Shown here piece by piece: positions 1 to 10,125 of a stretch of 64,000 nt of DNA (position 1 is the first letter of the stretch; each line of letters opens with the position of its first letter). The DNA comes from Ectobius pallidus. Taxonomy: Eukaryota > Arthropoda > Insecta > Blattodea > Ectobiidae. The notes beneath the pieces were generated by a model. That model did not search any database and was not told the DNA's origin. It saw nothing but the letters and a program-made list of their open reading frames with translations. A program made the translations under genes and the position numbers. The stretch covers positions 151,421,042 to 151,485,041 of the forward strand of contig CAXKWD010000002.1 of NCBI GenBank assembly GCA_964059195.1, in the 5' to 3' direction.

Positions 1-1460
1 GAACTCTTAGTCTCTTTCAGGGGTGCCATGTAACAATCGTGTCCTGTCTCTGCTTGAAAACTCTTACAAGTATTACAAAAAATTTTGAAGCATTCATGTT
101 TCTGCTGAAATGTTTTAAAACTTACCACAGTTTAAACATTTCTGCAGAGCCATGCATACAGAACGTCCATGAATCTTGGTACGTTTATGATTATCGAAAC
201 ATGCCTGCCCGCGAAAGTCTCTACGGCAGGCATCGCAAATCACCAAGTCCTTGCTAGGATCGCAAGGAGGTACCGATCTACAACAAAAGCAGATGTAATT
301 GCAGGAATGTTGCGCCCCCTTCGAATCCATTAAGGCAACCAGGACAAACAAAACGTTTAGCCATCGCACCTGTCAGGTTTACAATGGTGTGGTAATGCAG
401 GGTGTCTGGGTCATACACTAAATACAGTTTCTCTTTCCCCACATTACCGCCGTCGTACATCACAGAGTCTAGATTAAAACCGCTATACACTATCAGTCTA
501 TACGAATCCTTAATATAGGCCTGAATCTTCTCCAGCTCAGGGATACCTCCCCCTTGCGAGAGATCGACACCTGAGTTTCTAATCAAGTCATCGACAGATC
601 GAGAGATCGACACCTGAGTTTCTGATCAAGTCATCCACCTCTGCTTTGAGTTTTTTGCTTGTCATGTTGTTCTTTATGAACGATGTATACTTTTTACGAT
701 CGCTAACTCTAGCAATAGCGATTATTATAGCGAATGCTAAACAGTTCACGACTGCAAGAACCTCCAATACGCTTTTCTTTAAATGGGCAAGTACACCAAT
801 CGTACGCCCCTTGGTAGGTTCACCCGTCCGTCGGCCATTCCCGTTTGGCATGTGAACAATGTCCACGACCAGACGCAAACGGTCGGTGGCATTAAAGCGA
901 GCGTTCGATTGGCACACTTTCTGAACAACGCTAGAAATTACATCTACACTGATCTGGTCTTTACGCCTGAAGGAGAGACCAATCGGTTTATCTACCTCAT
1001 TTTCCTCATTGAAAATCGAGATTCCTACCATATCATGGTCTCTCGTATCGACCAACGCATGATCTATTACGGCCTTAATGCACGTCTCAAAATGGTTACC
1101 GCCTGCATTTTCACCTGGTTCATTAAGGCGGACTACTAGTTGAAAACCGGCAGAGTTGAACCTTTTGTACTCTTTACGAGTACTCTCGATAACTGTAAAC
1201 AGTTGGGAGAGTCGATTCTCCGAAATTGAAGAAGTACTCTCCCCCTCGTTCCCAGTCATCATATCCAACTCTTCCTCGCTTGAAACTAGTTCGTCATCAG
1301 ATTCATTTGCTTCGTCGGAATCTGATAACGTCACAGTTTCCATTGCGTTATCTCATTCCGAACTAGAAACTGTATAAACCTCTGGTTCGGAATCATCTAA
1401 CGTATTAGTATCGAACTCGTTTTCAGACTCCGATGAAATATTATAAACAGGGGCGGACAT
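1..1460 (-). pseudogene. Polinton/adintovirus-like family-B DNA polymerase, N-terminal part, broken
   Basis: This is the amino-terminal half of a protein-primed family-B DNA polymerase of the kind carried by Maverick/Polinton elements and adintoviruses, which would copy the element's linear DNA. Reading leftwards from an ATG at 1460 there is an acidic serine-rich leader, a region with motifs ETCIKAVIDHAL and FRRKDQISVDV, then a Cys/His-rich stretch typical of the insect members (CPGCLNGF, CNYICFCC, CDACRRDF, CFDNHK, CLNCGKF), and a further run with HEC, FCNTC and CYM that continues off the left edge. The palm motifs lie outside the window. The frame is broken by an in-frame TGA near 1353, a 43-bp tandem duplication at 558-643, and two apparent one-base shifts, at a C5 run (315-319) and an A4 run (117-120). 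The homopolymer shifts could be sequence errors; the duplication is not. Family assignment is by motif recognition only. Confidence 0.78.
558..643. repeat. 43-bp tandem duplication inside the polymerase frame
   Basis: The segment 558-600 is repeated almost exactly from 601, with differences such as A to G in the middle. Forty-three is not a multiple of three, so the duplication shifts the polymerase frame; the peptide VDDLIRNSGVDLS is consequently encoded twice in different frames. The near identity of the copies indicates a recent event compared with the rest of the decay. Confidence 0.9.
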
Positions 1461-2030
1461 TATTATTATTAGTAATATGTAAAGGTTTTCAACACTCTAA
1501 AATACAAAAGACTGATTCTGTAACAATTAGAGAAAACATTACATGCATGTAACAGTATAAATAACGTATAAATGTATGCTTTTAAACAGCACTAACACTC
1601 ACCTCCAATCTAGAGACCTTTATGCAACACTATGAGGAGAAAACCAGAGTAGCATCTATTTATACTAGGTGTCGAAATGGTTAGAAGTTATCTCTCTATC
1701 ATGAGCAATATGCTATGTCCTAACGAATATGTTGTGTTCTCTATGTTTTCTCCTTACTTACTAACAGGTATTTCAAGGCTATGTTACAACGTTCTAAAAG
1801 GGAAAACCATTATGAGAAAGCAGCGTGGGAGAGTTGTGTATAAGAAGACATGTAATTTATTCGGTTTGTTAAGTGTGTGTGTGTAAACAGTTTTACCGTT
1901 CTATCTACATAATCTGTTTTAAGGTAAGATTTCATCGAACATTTATTTATTTATTTATTTTACAAACGCATTAAAACGTGTGTATACAGTTATTATTAAA
2001 TTATTAATTAGACTTCATTCTTGATTACAG
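1461..2030. other. Divergent intergenic region of the polymerase element
   Basis: This stretch separates the minus-strand polymerase from the plus-strand small reading frames, so promoters for both directions are expected here. It is AT-rich, with a TATTTATA-like box near 1657 and a pyrimidine-rich TTGATTACAG immediately before the ATG at 2031 that resembles a splice acceptor, which would put an intron in the leader. A short TTTA run lies at about 1941-1960. No other gene is recognisable. Confidence 0.4.
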
Positions 2031-2336
2031 ATGGCATCTCTAGTTGAGAAATTCAATGCAGCATCAGGGAAACCCAGGTGTGTTAATATAGCTGAACTTG
2101 AACAAAACATCGCCTACACTGTGTTAGGTGCATCCTTTAAAGAAACCAAATATGGACGCTGTGTTCTACTTAATATACAAATGAAACATAGTGTTGAAGT
2201 GTTATCTGTATTTCTCCCTAGAAAATATACCGAAGTGTTCGCCCAGGGTGATGTAGATGGTATAAACAAGGGAGAAAATAATGTTAACTTAATTTATAAC
2301 GGAACATTTCCTAATTCCAAAGCGTATAAACAATAA
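2031..2336 (+). CDS. Small polymerase-element protein, possibly OB-fold-like (101 aa)
   Basis: This is an intact 101-residue frame starting at an ATG that directly follows an AG acceptor-like sequence. The core, with YTVLGASFKETKYGRCVLLN followed by FLPRKYTEVF, resembles small beta-rich proteins that accompany the Polinton-like polymerase in many arthropod genomes. An OB-fold or single-strand DNA-binding role is inferred from the alternating hydrophobic pattern and is not demonstrated. It lies divergently from the polymerase, about 570 bp from its start, and is followed closely by another frame on the same strand. No signal peptide or membrane segment is visible. It might be the first exon of a longer gene continued at 2391. 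Confidence 0.55.
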   Translation: MASLVEKFNAASGKPRCVNIAELEQNIAYTVLGASFKETKYGRCVLLNIQMKHSVEVLSVFLPRKYTEVFAQGDVDGINKGENNVNLIYNGTFPNSKAYKQ

Positions 2337-2390
2337 TTAATTAATTAAAGGTTTTTTTCTTTCTTTTTGATCTCAGGGAGTGTCGCATAA

Positions 2391-2852
2391 TTGATTTACA
2401 AGGCTATACTGAACAGAGTACAAACGTATTCTTACCGAACTTCTTCCGATCTGAGTGGCGATCGAGTGGTTCACCTATTCTTCGAAACACCTACAGAATG
2501 CCTTGTGAACGAAAATACTAAACACTACCTTGAACATTTTCATCATGGACTAGTGTATGAGCAAGGTGTGGTAAAATACTGTCATATGGATGGTATAATA
2601 CAGAAAGATTTTGAAAACTGTACGGAGGTCTATGTGAAGGGATGTTTTAAGAATAAATTTTTAGAGAATATAGTTTCAAATGTGGAAATCATAGACCTTT
2701 TGGATTTTGACCGTCCTAGGTTAAAATGTCTTCCTACACTTACACAAACATGTAGCTATCACACTTTCAGTACAGCGATGTGTACGTATCAGAATGTAAT
2801 TAGTTTACGATCATGGATGATGAAAAACATGTTTAACTTTTTGTATAAATAG
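2391..2852 (+). CDS. Second polymerase-element protein or 3' exon, unknown function
   Basis: An open frame of about 153 codons lacks a good start: it opens with TTG just after an in-frame stop at 2388-2390, and the first in-frame ATG is far downstream. A long pyrimidine tract ending in TCAG at 2351-2376 looks like a splice acceptor, so this may be a 3' exon or a frame-shifted gene. The product is soluble-looking, with FFETPTECLVNE, HGLVYEQGVVKY and a cysteine-containing end near CSYHTF. I recognise the pattern as a partner frame found beside such polymerases but cannot assign a role. An AATAAA lies at 2863-2868, 10 bases after the stop. Confidence 0.5.
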   Translation: MIYKAILNRVQTYSYRTSSDLSGDRVVHLFFETPTECLVNENTKHYLEHFHHGLVYEQGVVKYCHMDGIIQKDFENCTEVYVKGCFKNKFLENIVSNVEIIDLLDFDRPRLKCLPTLTQTCSYHTFSTAMCTYQNVISLRSWMMKNMFNFLYK

Positions 2853-2862
2853 GAAAAATGTA

Positions 2863-2868
2863 AATAAA
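2863..2868 (+). terminator. Polyadenylation signal AATAAA
   Basis: A canonical AATAAA follows the stop codon of the preceding plus-strand frame by 10 bases and a T-rich stretch follows it. It supports the frame at 2391-2852 being the 3' end of a transcribed unit. Confidence 0.5.
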
Positions 2869-2929
2869 GAGATATTTTGTTGTTATGTTGAAAAAAAATG
2901 GTTGGTCTATCAATCTATCCTATTATTAT

Positions 2930-3069
2930 CCTATTTTTTTTGCTAAATGTCCTTATCCTACTACCTTACTAGCATGAAAGAGATTTTGTTTTAATATGCA
3001 ATGAGTGTAGTTCACAAAACAAAATGGCGTTCCTAACATAATGTCCTACTTTAATTTAACTATCCTGTA

Positions 3070-3102
<33 letters not shown>

Positions 3103-3899
3103 GTTACTTACGAAGATCACATAATAAAAAAAACTATTTCAGTTGAACTGTCCCGCTTTAATTAATAATAATAGTAATAATAATATTATTAATATTCAGT
3201 CTAGGTACCAGTGTTTGGTTTTAATATTCTCGAATTTAGAGCACTGGTAAACAAATTATTATTATTATTAATATTATTGAGAACCTTCATCCTGATCCTA
3301 CTATCATGAAACATAGGGTTTTTTTTAAATATGCAATGAGTGTAGCTATAATATTATTATAATAATAGTAATATTATTATTATTATTATTATACAGTCTA
3401 GGTGGGAGTGTTTGCTTAATATTCATGATTTAAGAGCAAAGGTAAACAAATTATTATTATTATTATTATTATTACTTACAAAGATCACGTAATAAAAAGA
3501 ACTATATCAATTGAACTGTCCCGCTTTAATTAATAATACTAATAATAACATTAATATATAGTCTTGGTAGGAGTGTTTGCTTTTAATATTGTTGAATTTA
3601 TTATTATTATTATTTTTATTGAGAACCTTTATCCCTATCCTAGTATCATGAAACATAGTTCACAAAACAAAATGGTGTTCGTAACATAATGTCCTACTTT
3701 TAATTTAAGTATCCTGTAATTATTATTATTATTATTATTATTATTAATATTATTATTACTTAGAAAGATCAGGTAATAAAAAAACTATTTCAGTTGAAGT
3801 GTTCCGCTTTACTTAATAATAATATACAATCTAGATAGGAGTGTTTGCTTTTCTTAGAGCACTGGTAAACAAAGTGATGCATAATTCCTGAATTATTAA

Positions 3900-3939
<40 letters not shown>

Positions 3940-4150
3940 TCATTAGACAAAATAAAATCTATTTCAGATAACACTGGATATCACTAGTAGTGTATGCTTT
4001 AAAATATTCCTGAATTTAGAGCACAAGTAAACGAAATGATGTAAAATGCCGTACTTATTATTATTATCCGCAAATAGATGTAAGCACATGAGGAACATAC
4101 CTAGAATTATTATTATTATTTTTATTATTATTATTAATATACGGATCACG
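2930..4150. repeat. Degenerate tandem repeat field with interspersed (ATT)n tracts
   Basis: At least four diverged copies of one unit recur in the same orientation. A block meaning 'cttac/tag-aaagatcac-gtaataaaaa-actatttcag-ttgaactgtcccgcttta' appears at about 3107, 3473, 3760 and, weaker, 3943, and a partner block around 'agagcactggtaaacaaa' at 3239, 3420, 3855 and 4018. Spacing varies between roughly 180 and 370 bp because ATT microsatellites of different lengths have expanded inside the units. No coding potential is visible. Confidence 0.75.
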
Positions 4151-4245
4151 TATTAAAACAAACAAACTAACGAAGAAAAAACCATTTTTGCAACAACATT
4201 AAAACAAACACAATATGAGGAAAAATAGCTGTAGTTTTACTTGAA

Positions 4246-4247
4246 GA

Positions 4248-4278
<31 letters not shown>

Positions 4279-4304
4279 AAGGAAATGAAGTTCGATAATT
4301 TAAA

Positions 4305-4362
<58 letters not shown>
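4246..4362. repeat. (ATT)n microsatellites
   Basis: Two nearly pure ATT tracts, about 4247-4277 and 4305-4362, are separated by 27 bases of unique sequence. Translation of this stretch yields long isoleucine runs, which are artefacts of the repeat. Confidence 0.95.
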
Positions 4363-4364
<2 letters not shown>

Positions 4365-4862
4365 GGTGTTTAAACATCCATCATAAAGCACGGAGTTAGC
4401 TCTTTAACATATATTGCAGTATAAAAACCACCACTACGATTTACAGTATACACAGACAATGTATAAAACAATATTTCAACTACATACCTTGGCTATATCT
4501 AATTATTATTGAAACACTGATTAAGTATACTGTGCGCCACACGTTTCTTTCGAATGAAGTGCTGTTGTGAAGAAGAATGTAATAACTTTCACCCCTCGTA
4601 TTTATAGGCTATCCTCAACGCGCGGATTTTCACACAACGCTGTGTGACCTAATTATGATATTGACGACCTGTGATTCAGTATTTTAATACTACGCCTGAT
4701 TATTTAAAACATACACACCTATTGATATGTGTATCCGGAACAATATTAATTTGACACAGTTCCTGGTACAGTGTGGAACCCCCCGACCTAGATAAATGGC
4801 ATTTCTGCGAGAGAAAGTTTTTTTCCTATATTAGACATCCTGGTGTATATTTTCCAACTCTG
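4363..4862. other. AT-rich sequence without a recognisable gene
   Basis: I see no coding frame, inverted repeat or RNA gene in this stretch, which lies between the ATT tracts and the candidate transposon. Confidence 0.5.
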
Positions 4863-7366
4863 AGGGTGGCGTGCACCAAACTCATGCCATTTACTCTTTT
4901 AGTAAGCCTTACTTCTTTAGTTCTAACTACTTTAGTAAGCTACTCTTTTAGTAACCGTACTCTTTTAGTAAGGACGGCGTGCACCAACCAGGAGTAAACT
5001 AAACTCGGCGGCTTTCAACATAGAGGAATGTACTAAAGATGTAAAAAATTTATTTACTCCCAGAGTAAATGAACTTACTCCACAAGTGGTGGAGAGCACC
5101 AACACGGAGTACGTTACTAACGTAGTAAGTTGTGGAGTAAATAAGGCCAATATTTACTCCTACTCAGGGGGTGGAGTAAAGTTGTGGAGTAAGTGTGTTC
5201 TGTGGCATTTGCGTGAGTTATGAGTTACATATCACATTAAATGGATTACATAGTTCAAACTGAGGATAAGTTATTGAGATGAAGAAGGTTGTATACCAAA
5301 AATGAGAGTTGTGGCAAGTGATTTAATAAATATTAAGCGAACCATACCTAGTAGGGCATTTAATAACGTAAATAATTAAGCTCATAAATCCTTACATGAC
5401 ATTTTGGCGTTTGGAAGAAACGATGTCAGATTCTCACTACATCCATGTGATTTCAGCCAGTCAAATGTGGAAATATCATTGCGGAGAGCGATCCAACTAG
5501 GAAGACGTCCACCAAAGGTGAGGGGAAGAGTGAGTGGAAGGGACGTTTGCATTGCACGGTACAAGGAACTCATGTGCTCTTAAATATCTTCCTAGCTGGA
5601 TCGGCCTTTAGATGTTGCAGTTCTCCCTAACTTTGGGTCAGAAAACGACGATGTATTTCAAGCTAATCATATGGATACAGATATCGGCGAGGTACAGTAC
5701 ATTCCAATAAATGAAAGCCTCCGCTCTTGGAGCTACCCAGAAAACACTTCCCCCTGCTACTTAACCATGGAATTACTGAACAATAGGTAATTCTCATTGT
5801 TAAACGATTTAATGTAATTATTGTAAATTAATTTTATTACATTACACTTCTATAGCTTAACTTAAAGCACGACATTGCGAATGCCAGATTATAATAATAA
5901 TTATAAGAGCTAAAAGTTCAATAGTTGCACCCGCAGTGTTAATGAATAATATGTCCTTTTTTCTAACCCAGGTGTAAAAATGTCCAAACAGGCCACATCG
6001 GAAGAAAATTTGACTGACTCTGGGATTAGCGTACATTGAGAAGGGGACACATTGTAAAACCATTCCTTAAAGACTCCCCAAGTCTCGAATGGTGGAGTGA
6101 GACGAGACTTTCATGTTTGGGAATAAACTATAACAGATGCTGCAGGTCTATAGTATGCTGCTAACTATTTAATTAACCCTGTGGACAGGAAAGTGAGAAG
6201 CATTATAAACTATATAGAAAAAAATGCCAACATGAGTGCCGAAAGAAAATTTTAAGGAGGGGCCCGGAGGTTGAAGCTGCACAGGATCTAGAGAAGTAGT
6301 CACTGAAATTATTTTTAAACTCACAACCATCTACATAATTATTATTGGAGTTCATAGCTTCCGAAATATTGTACCGCCATTTTTTGTTTAAATATTACAT
6401 CTCTCAGTTGTAATATTATTATTTTTATAAGGTAATATTTTTTAAGTAAATGTTCTGTGCATTTGAAAAAGGACAGAAACATAATGCCCCTTATTAGTTT
6501 TGTTATCCTTTTTATCCCCCCTTTTTCATGATTTTGTGTAATACTTCTTATTAATATTGTTAAACAGTCAATAAGTATTAATAATTCATTATAGTGAGAT
6601 TTATGATAAACAACTATAGAACAATTGATTTATCGTTTTTGGGGAAGAATATGTAACTTTAGGAAGTATAAATATTTTAATATATTTTAGAACTTTATTA
6701 TTATTATGAGAGAAATAAATATAATATTGACAGTGAATCAATTATGAAAATCAACTGGAAATTCCAATTGTTTGCATTATAATACAGAAATAGTTTGCAC
6801 AAAAATTGTAATCACAGTACCCATACGTAGGCTACTAAACTGAAAATACTCAATTGAAGGAATTAAAATTAGTAATGAATAAAACATTACTATTAGACCT
6901 ATTTTAAAACATGAAGATTGTCATTAGTAATATTTGGAACAACCCAAATTCATATTCATTGTTTCAGCGAACCTTTCCTTTTCATTATCTGACACTTGAA
7001 TAATACTGGCAATTGAAATGCACGTGTTCTGCTGCGCTGCACTAACGTTTCTGCTCTGTTCTGCGCAGAATTCGACTACTTCTTTAGTAAAAATCGCTTA
7101 CTACTTTAGTAACAACTAAAGAAGTAACTATCAATTGAGCTCTCCAACACCAACTAAAAGAGTAAGTTACTAAAAGAGTAGCACTAAAGTAGTAAATTTA
7201 GGAAGGGAACCTTACGTAACAAAAACCGGTTTGTCTGTCTCACTCTAGCACATACATTAGTATGACTTAAGAGTGAGACAGATGTACTGGTTCTTGTATA
7301 CTCCAGGTCTCCGTCTTAAATTTACTACTTTAGTAAGATTTACTCCTGGATGGTGCACGCCACCCT
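4863..7366. mobile_element. Candidate DNA transposon with TIRs and palindromic subterminal repeats
   Basis: The ends carry AGGGTGGCGTGCACCA (4863-4878) and its exact reverse complement (7351-7366). A second, imperfect left copy at 4971-4998 matches the right end over a longer stretch, continuing into the shared CCAGGAGTAAA, so one end may be nested or duplicated. Close to both ends are many short palindromic units of the form TTACT-nnTTTAGTAA, for example at 4890, 4940, 4965, 7080, 7105, 7160 and 7320. An imperfect hairpin around 7222-7298 has arms with GTCTGTCTCACTCT. No transposase is recognisable inside: reading frames at 5382-5573 and 5857-6063 match nothing I know. No convincing target duplication is seen, so class is uncertain (non-autonomous, hAT- or Harbinger-like). 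Confidence 0.6.
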
Positions 7367-7900
7367 GAATGTTAAATGCTATTCTAGCTATTTTAAATAA
7401 TAACGATTATTCATTAGGTGAGTATAAGCTTATTTATTATTTCTGTATCATCTTTCGCATAGGGCTTAAATAAATTCGTTTATCATTGGTCTTATAAGCG
7501 TAACTAACATAAAAATACCGTGCCCTTTCCACCACCCCGCATGTCGTCCTATGTAATCTCCACAGGATACCACGAGTCCTTGATACCTAAGTAATCTGTA
7601 GACAAAATATTTAGTTTATCCTAGGTCCTTATTGCAGTAACTATAGGGTCAAACATTTTCTATTATCCATACGTTGTAACAGGGGCGTAAGTAAATTCAG
7701 CCTAGAGGGATTGACCAAAAGATGTAATTACCCTTCCTCTATTCCCCTAACTCTTTATAGACTATCATGGGTCCCGGATAAGAGGGCATAACTACATTCC
7801 TTATCCCATAACATCACATCTCATAAGTAGAGGAGGAAAAGTGTTGTTTAGGTCCTATTTGCATAGAAATGACTCTATACCAACACATTTTCATCCAGAG
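7367..7900. other. AT-rich sequence without a recognisable gene
   Basis: No coding frame is supported. Weak resemblance to the downstream repeat units (for example 'gggcataact' near 7782) suggests older, more decayed copies of the 7900-8470 array. Confidence 0.4.
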
Positions 7901-8470
7901 GGCCTAACGTCTGCATGAATGAATCATGGGGGTAGCATAGTGCATAAAGGCGTATCTTCTTTGCTCGAAACGATTCGTATGACGTCATAGACATCTCCTG
8001 GTCCAAAAGGCCTAATAACAGGTGTCGGTAGGAATAGGGAATAGGATAGCAAGCAGGGGCTTAACTCAAATGTTCGAAACGAAATCCCGTGACGTCAGTA
8101 CCGCCCCCGGACCAAAGGGCAAAAGCATAGAGTCTATTTCTGTTAATAATGGCATTAGGGCCTAACTAAGCGTCGGAACGAATCGGGAATAGCACTGTTC
8201 AAAAGGGCGCATCTCGCTTTTTCAAATCGAGTCCTCTCACGTCCCGGGATTTTCCCAGGATCAAAAGGCATAAATGGGGCGTCGGGGGCGGCGTCTGTGG
8301 GTTCTAAGGGCATAACTCCTAAACGAGACGTCGGGATGAGTCGGGAATAACACCATGCAAAAGGGCGTATCTCGCTTTTTTGAAACGAATCCTGTGAAGT
8401 CACAGGATATTCCCGGATCAAAGGGCCTAAGTAGGGCGTCGGGGGCGGCGTCGGGGGCGGCGTCGGAATC
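7900..8470. repeat. Array of diverged units with TGACGTCA-like motifs and a GC-rich tail
   Basis: Units of roughly 80-170 bp recur in one orientation, each with an 'aaagggcgtatctcgctttt'-like block, 'cgaaacgaatcc', a TGACGTCA-type palindrome and 'cccggatcaaagggcctaa'. The palindrome is perfect at 7980-7987 and 8090-8097 and degenerate near 8238 and 8394. A 12-bp GC-rich unit 'gcgtcgggggcg' is repeated at 8437-8466. TGACGTCA is the consensus CREB/ATF site, but that role here is only a possibility. Frames rich in Asp, Ala and Pro on the minus strand are products of the repeat. Confidence 0.7.
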
Positions 8471-8848
8471 CGCCATTTTGGTTTACCCCTTTGCTATTAC
8501 TACTTGCGTCTTAAAATCGCGTACAAGTGTTTTTAGGCAGTAATGGTAAAATCGAGCACAATATAGCCGGTTGATCCATCGTAGCTGGTTCCCCTCCAAG
8601 CACCACCATCTATCGATTATCTCGAATCACCAGGACTATCGATATATTAATCGATTTAACATCGAAAACGTATCGATTTTAATCGAAGAATCGTAAAAAT
8701 ACGTAAGCAAGTGATGTTTTGCGTATTTTGGGCATTTTTGATAGCGGTATTACAGAATATGCATGTATTATGAGCTGTTCAGAAGTAAAAAAAAATGCCG
8801 TAACTTATGGGAATGTGAATAAAGGCAATTTTGAACTGATGGTAACTG
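8471..8848. other. Unassigned sequence left of LTR element E1
   Basis: No gene is visible. The repeated TATCGAT-like words between about 8612 and 8690 form a short low-complexity patch. Confidence 0.4.
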
Positions 8849-8853
8849 AAAGT

Positions 8854-10125
8854 TGTGCCCCCTCGGGCACAGTTGCATATGTTGGAAGCTTAGGACATAT
8901 GATTTTGTGTAGTAGACCTGGGTTCGACCATTCTAGCTAAATTAGTGACGCTACTGTTTAACCTTCAAAAACTGGGCACCCATTATGACGAAATGAACAC
9001 TGGACAGATTAATATGAATTACTGGAAAAAAGATTTTTGAGTAAATATATGTATATGGAAAGATATTTTTCTGTAACAATTTTATTAACAGCTTTAAACA
9101 AATTTAGAATTACAACATTGTGAGACAATATATATTTTGTAAGAACGACCTTTTATTTCTTGGAAATAACCTTGGGATGACTAAGCATAAAACTGTATAT
9201 ATATATTCTGTTGTGTACAACAACCTAGCGCACGGGCGAAATACCCCACAAAAATTCTAAATGCATCCTTTTGAGAAGACCAACCCGTCTCTAGAAAAAT
9301 CCCCTAAAACCCAGGCTCATTGCCGCAAATAAATACAATACTTTCGAGAACACCCTGTACATACTGGCTAGTATTCCCCATGACTAGAAAACCCCAGTAA
9401 GTTCCTAGATTATCTACAACTTCAAAGCATAGGGCAATCTCAAAACTCAAAATGGCGTCTGTGCTGAAAAATACTTCACAAAACCCACTCTAAACCATGC
9501 TAATATCGGTTGTCTGGCGAAAAATACTGAATTACTGTTTTTCGGAAAGGCAAAGAACGTGAAATAGAAGTTACAGAACGGACGGACGTGATATAATTAG
9601 TTTGAAGAAAAACAGAAGTGAACAAAGTAAAATTACAAGAAATTTAGATGGTGTAGGCGTAATTTCAAAAGATCCAAACTTGACCCGAAAAATAACTTAT
9701 TCAACAAAAATGATTTAATATATATTTTCAGAAACGGAAATTTAGATAGCCGAAACGGGTGAGCACAAAATTTAGATTTGAATCACTATTAACATTGAAA
9801 AGAATATGGATAGGTCTCACCCAGCTTTGCTGTCGTCTTCAGACATCGTGATGTACGGCAGCTACGCCCACCAAGAACACTCAAACTCAAATTACATGTT
9901 CCTGTCGCGAAGGCTAGATCCCAACTGCCGGTCGCTTGTACCAGCCTCTACTCCCTAGCTTTTCACCAGATGGCAGTGCAGTCTAAGAGCGCTATTAAGA
10001 ATTACCGAGAACCACGGTGTTTAGAGTGGGTCAAAACATGATTTTACCTCCCTGAAGTTAAAAGCAGTTGGCAACATTTACTGAAATACTTTAATATAAT
10101 CAAATGAGCCGTTTTTCACGCCTCA
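8854..10125 (-). repeat. 3' LTR of E1
   Basis: This is the downstream LTR in the element's own orientation. Its first bases read TGAGGCGTGAAAAACGGCTCA-like, one base away from the perfect hairpin that opens the partner LTR. Visible differences from the other LTR include a shorter TA run near 9200, G/A near 8873 and C/A near 9126. Confidence 0.9.

Noticed and set aside
115..140. Apparent splice donor GGTAAGT after CLNCG on the minus strand
   Set aside because: The next polymerase motifs resume only about 25 bases later, too short for an intron; a one-base frameshift explains it better.
39..257. 72-codon plus-strand frame
   Set aside because: It lies antisense to the well-supported polymerase coding sequence and has no recognisable motif.
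4167..4391. Isoleucine-rich frames
   Set aside because: Translation of an ATT microsatellite; the same applies to 62366-62733.
8155..8476. Asp/Ala/Pro-rich minus-strand frames
   Set aside because: They arise from the GC-rich tandem repeat and change frame between units.
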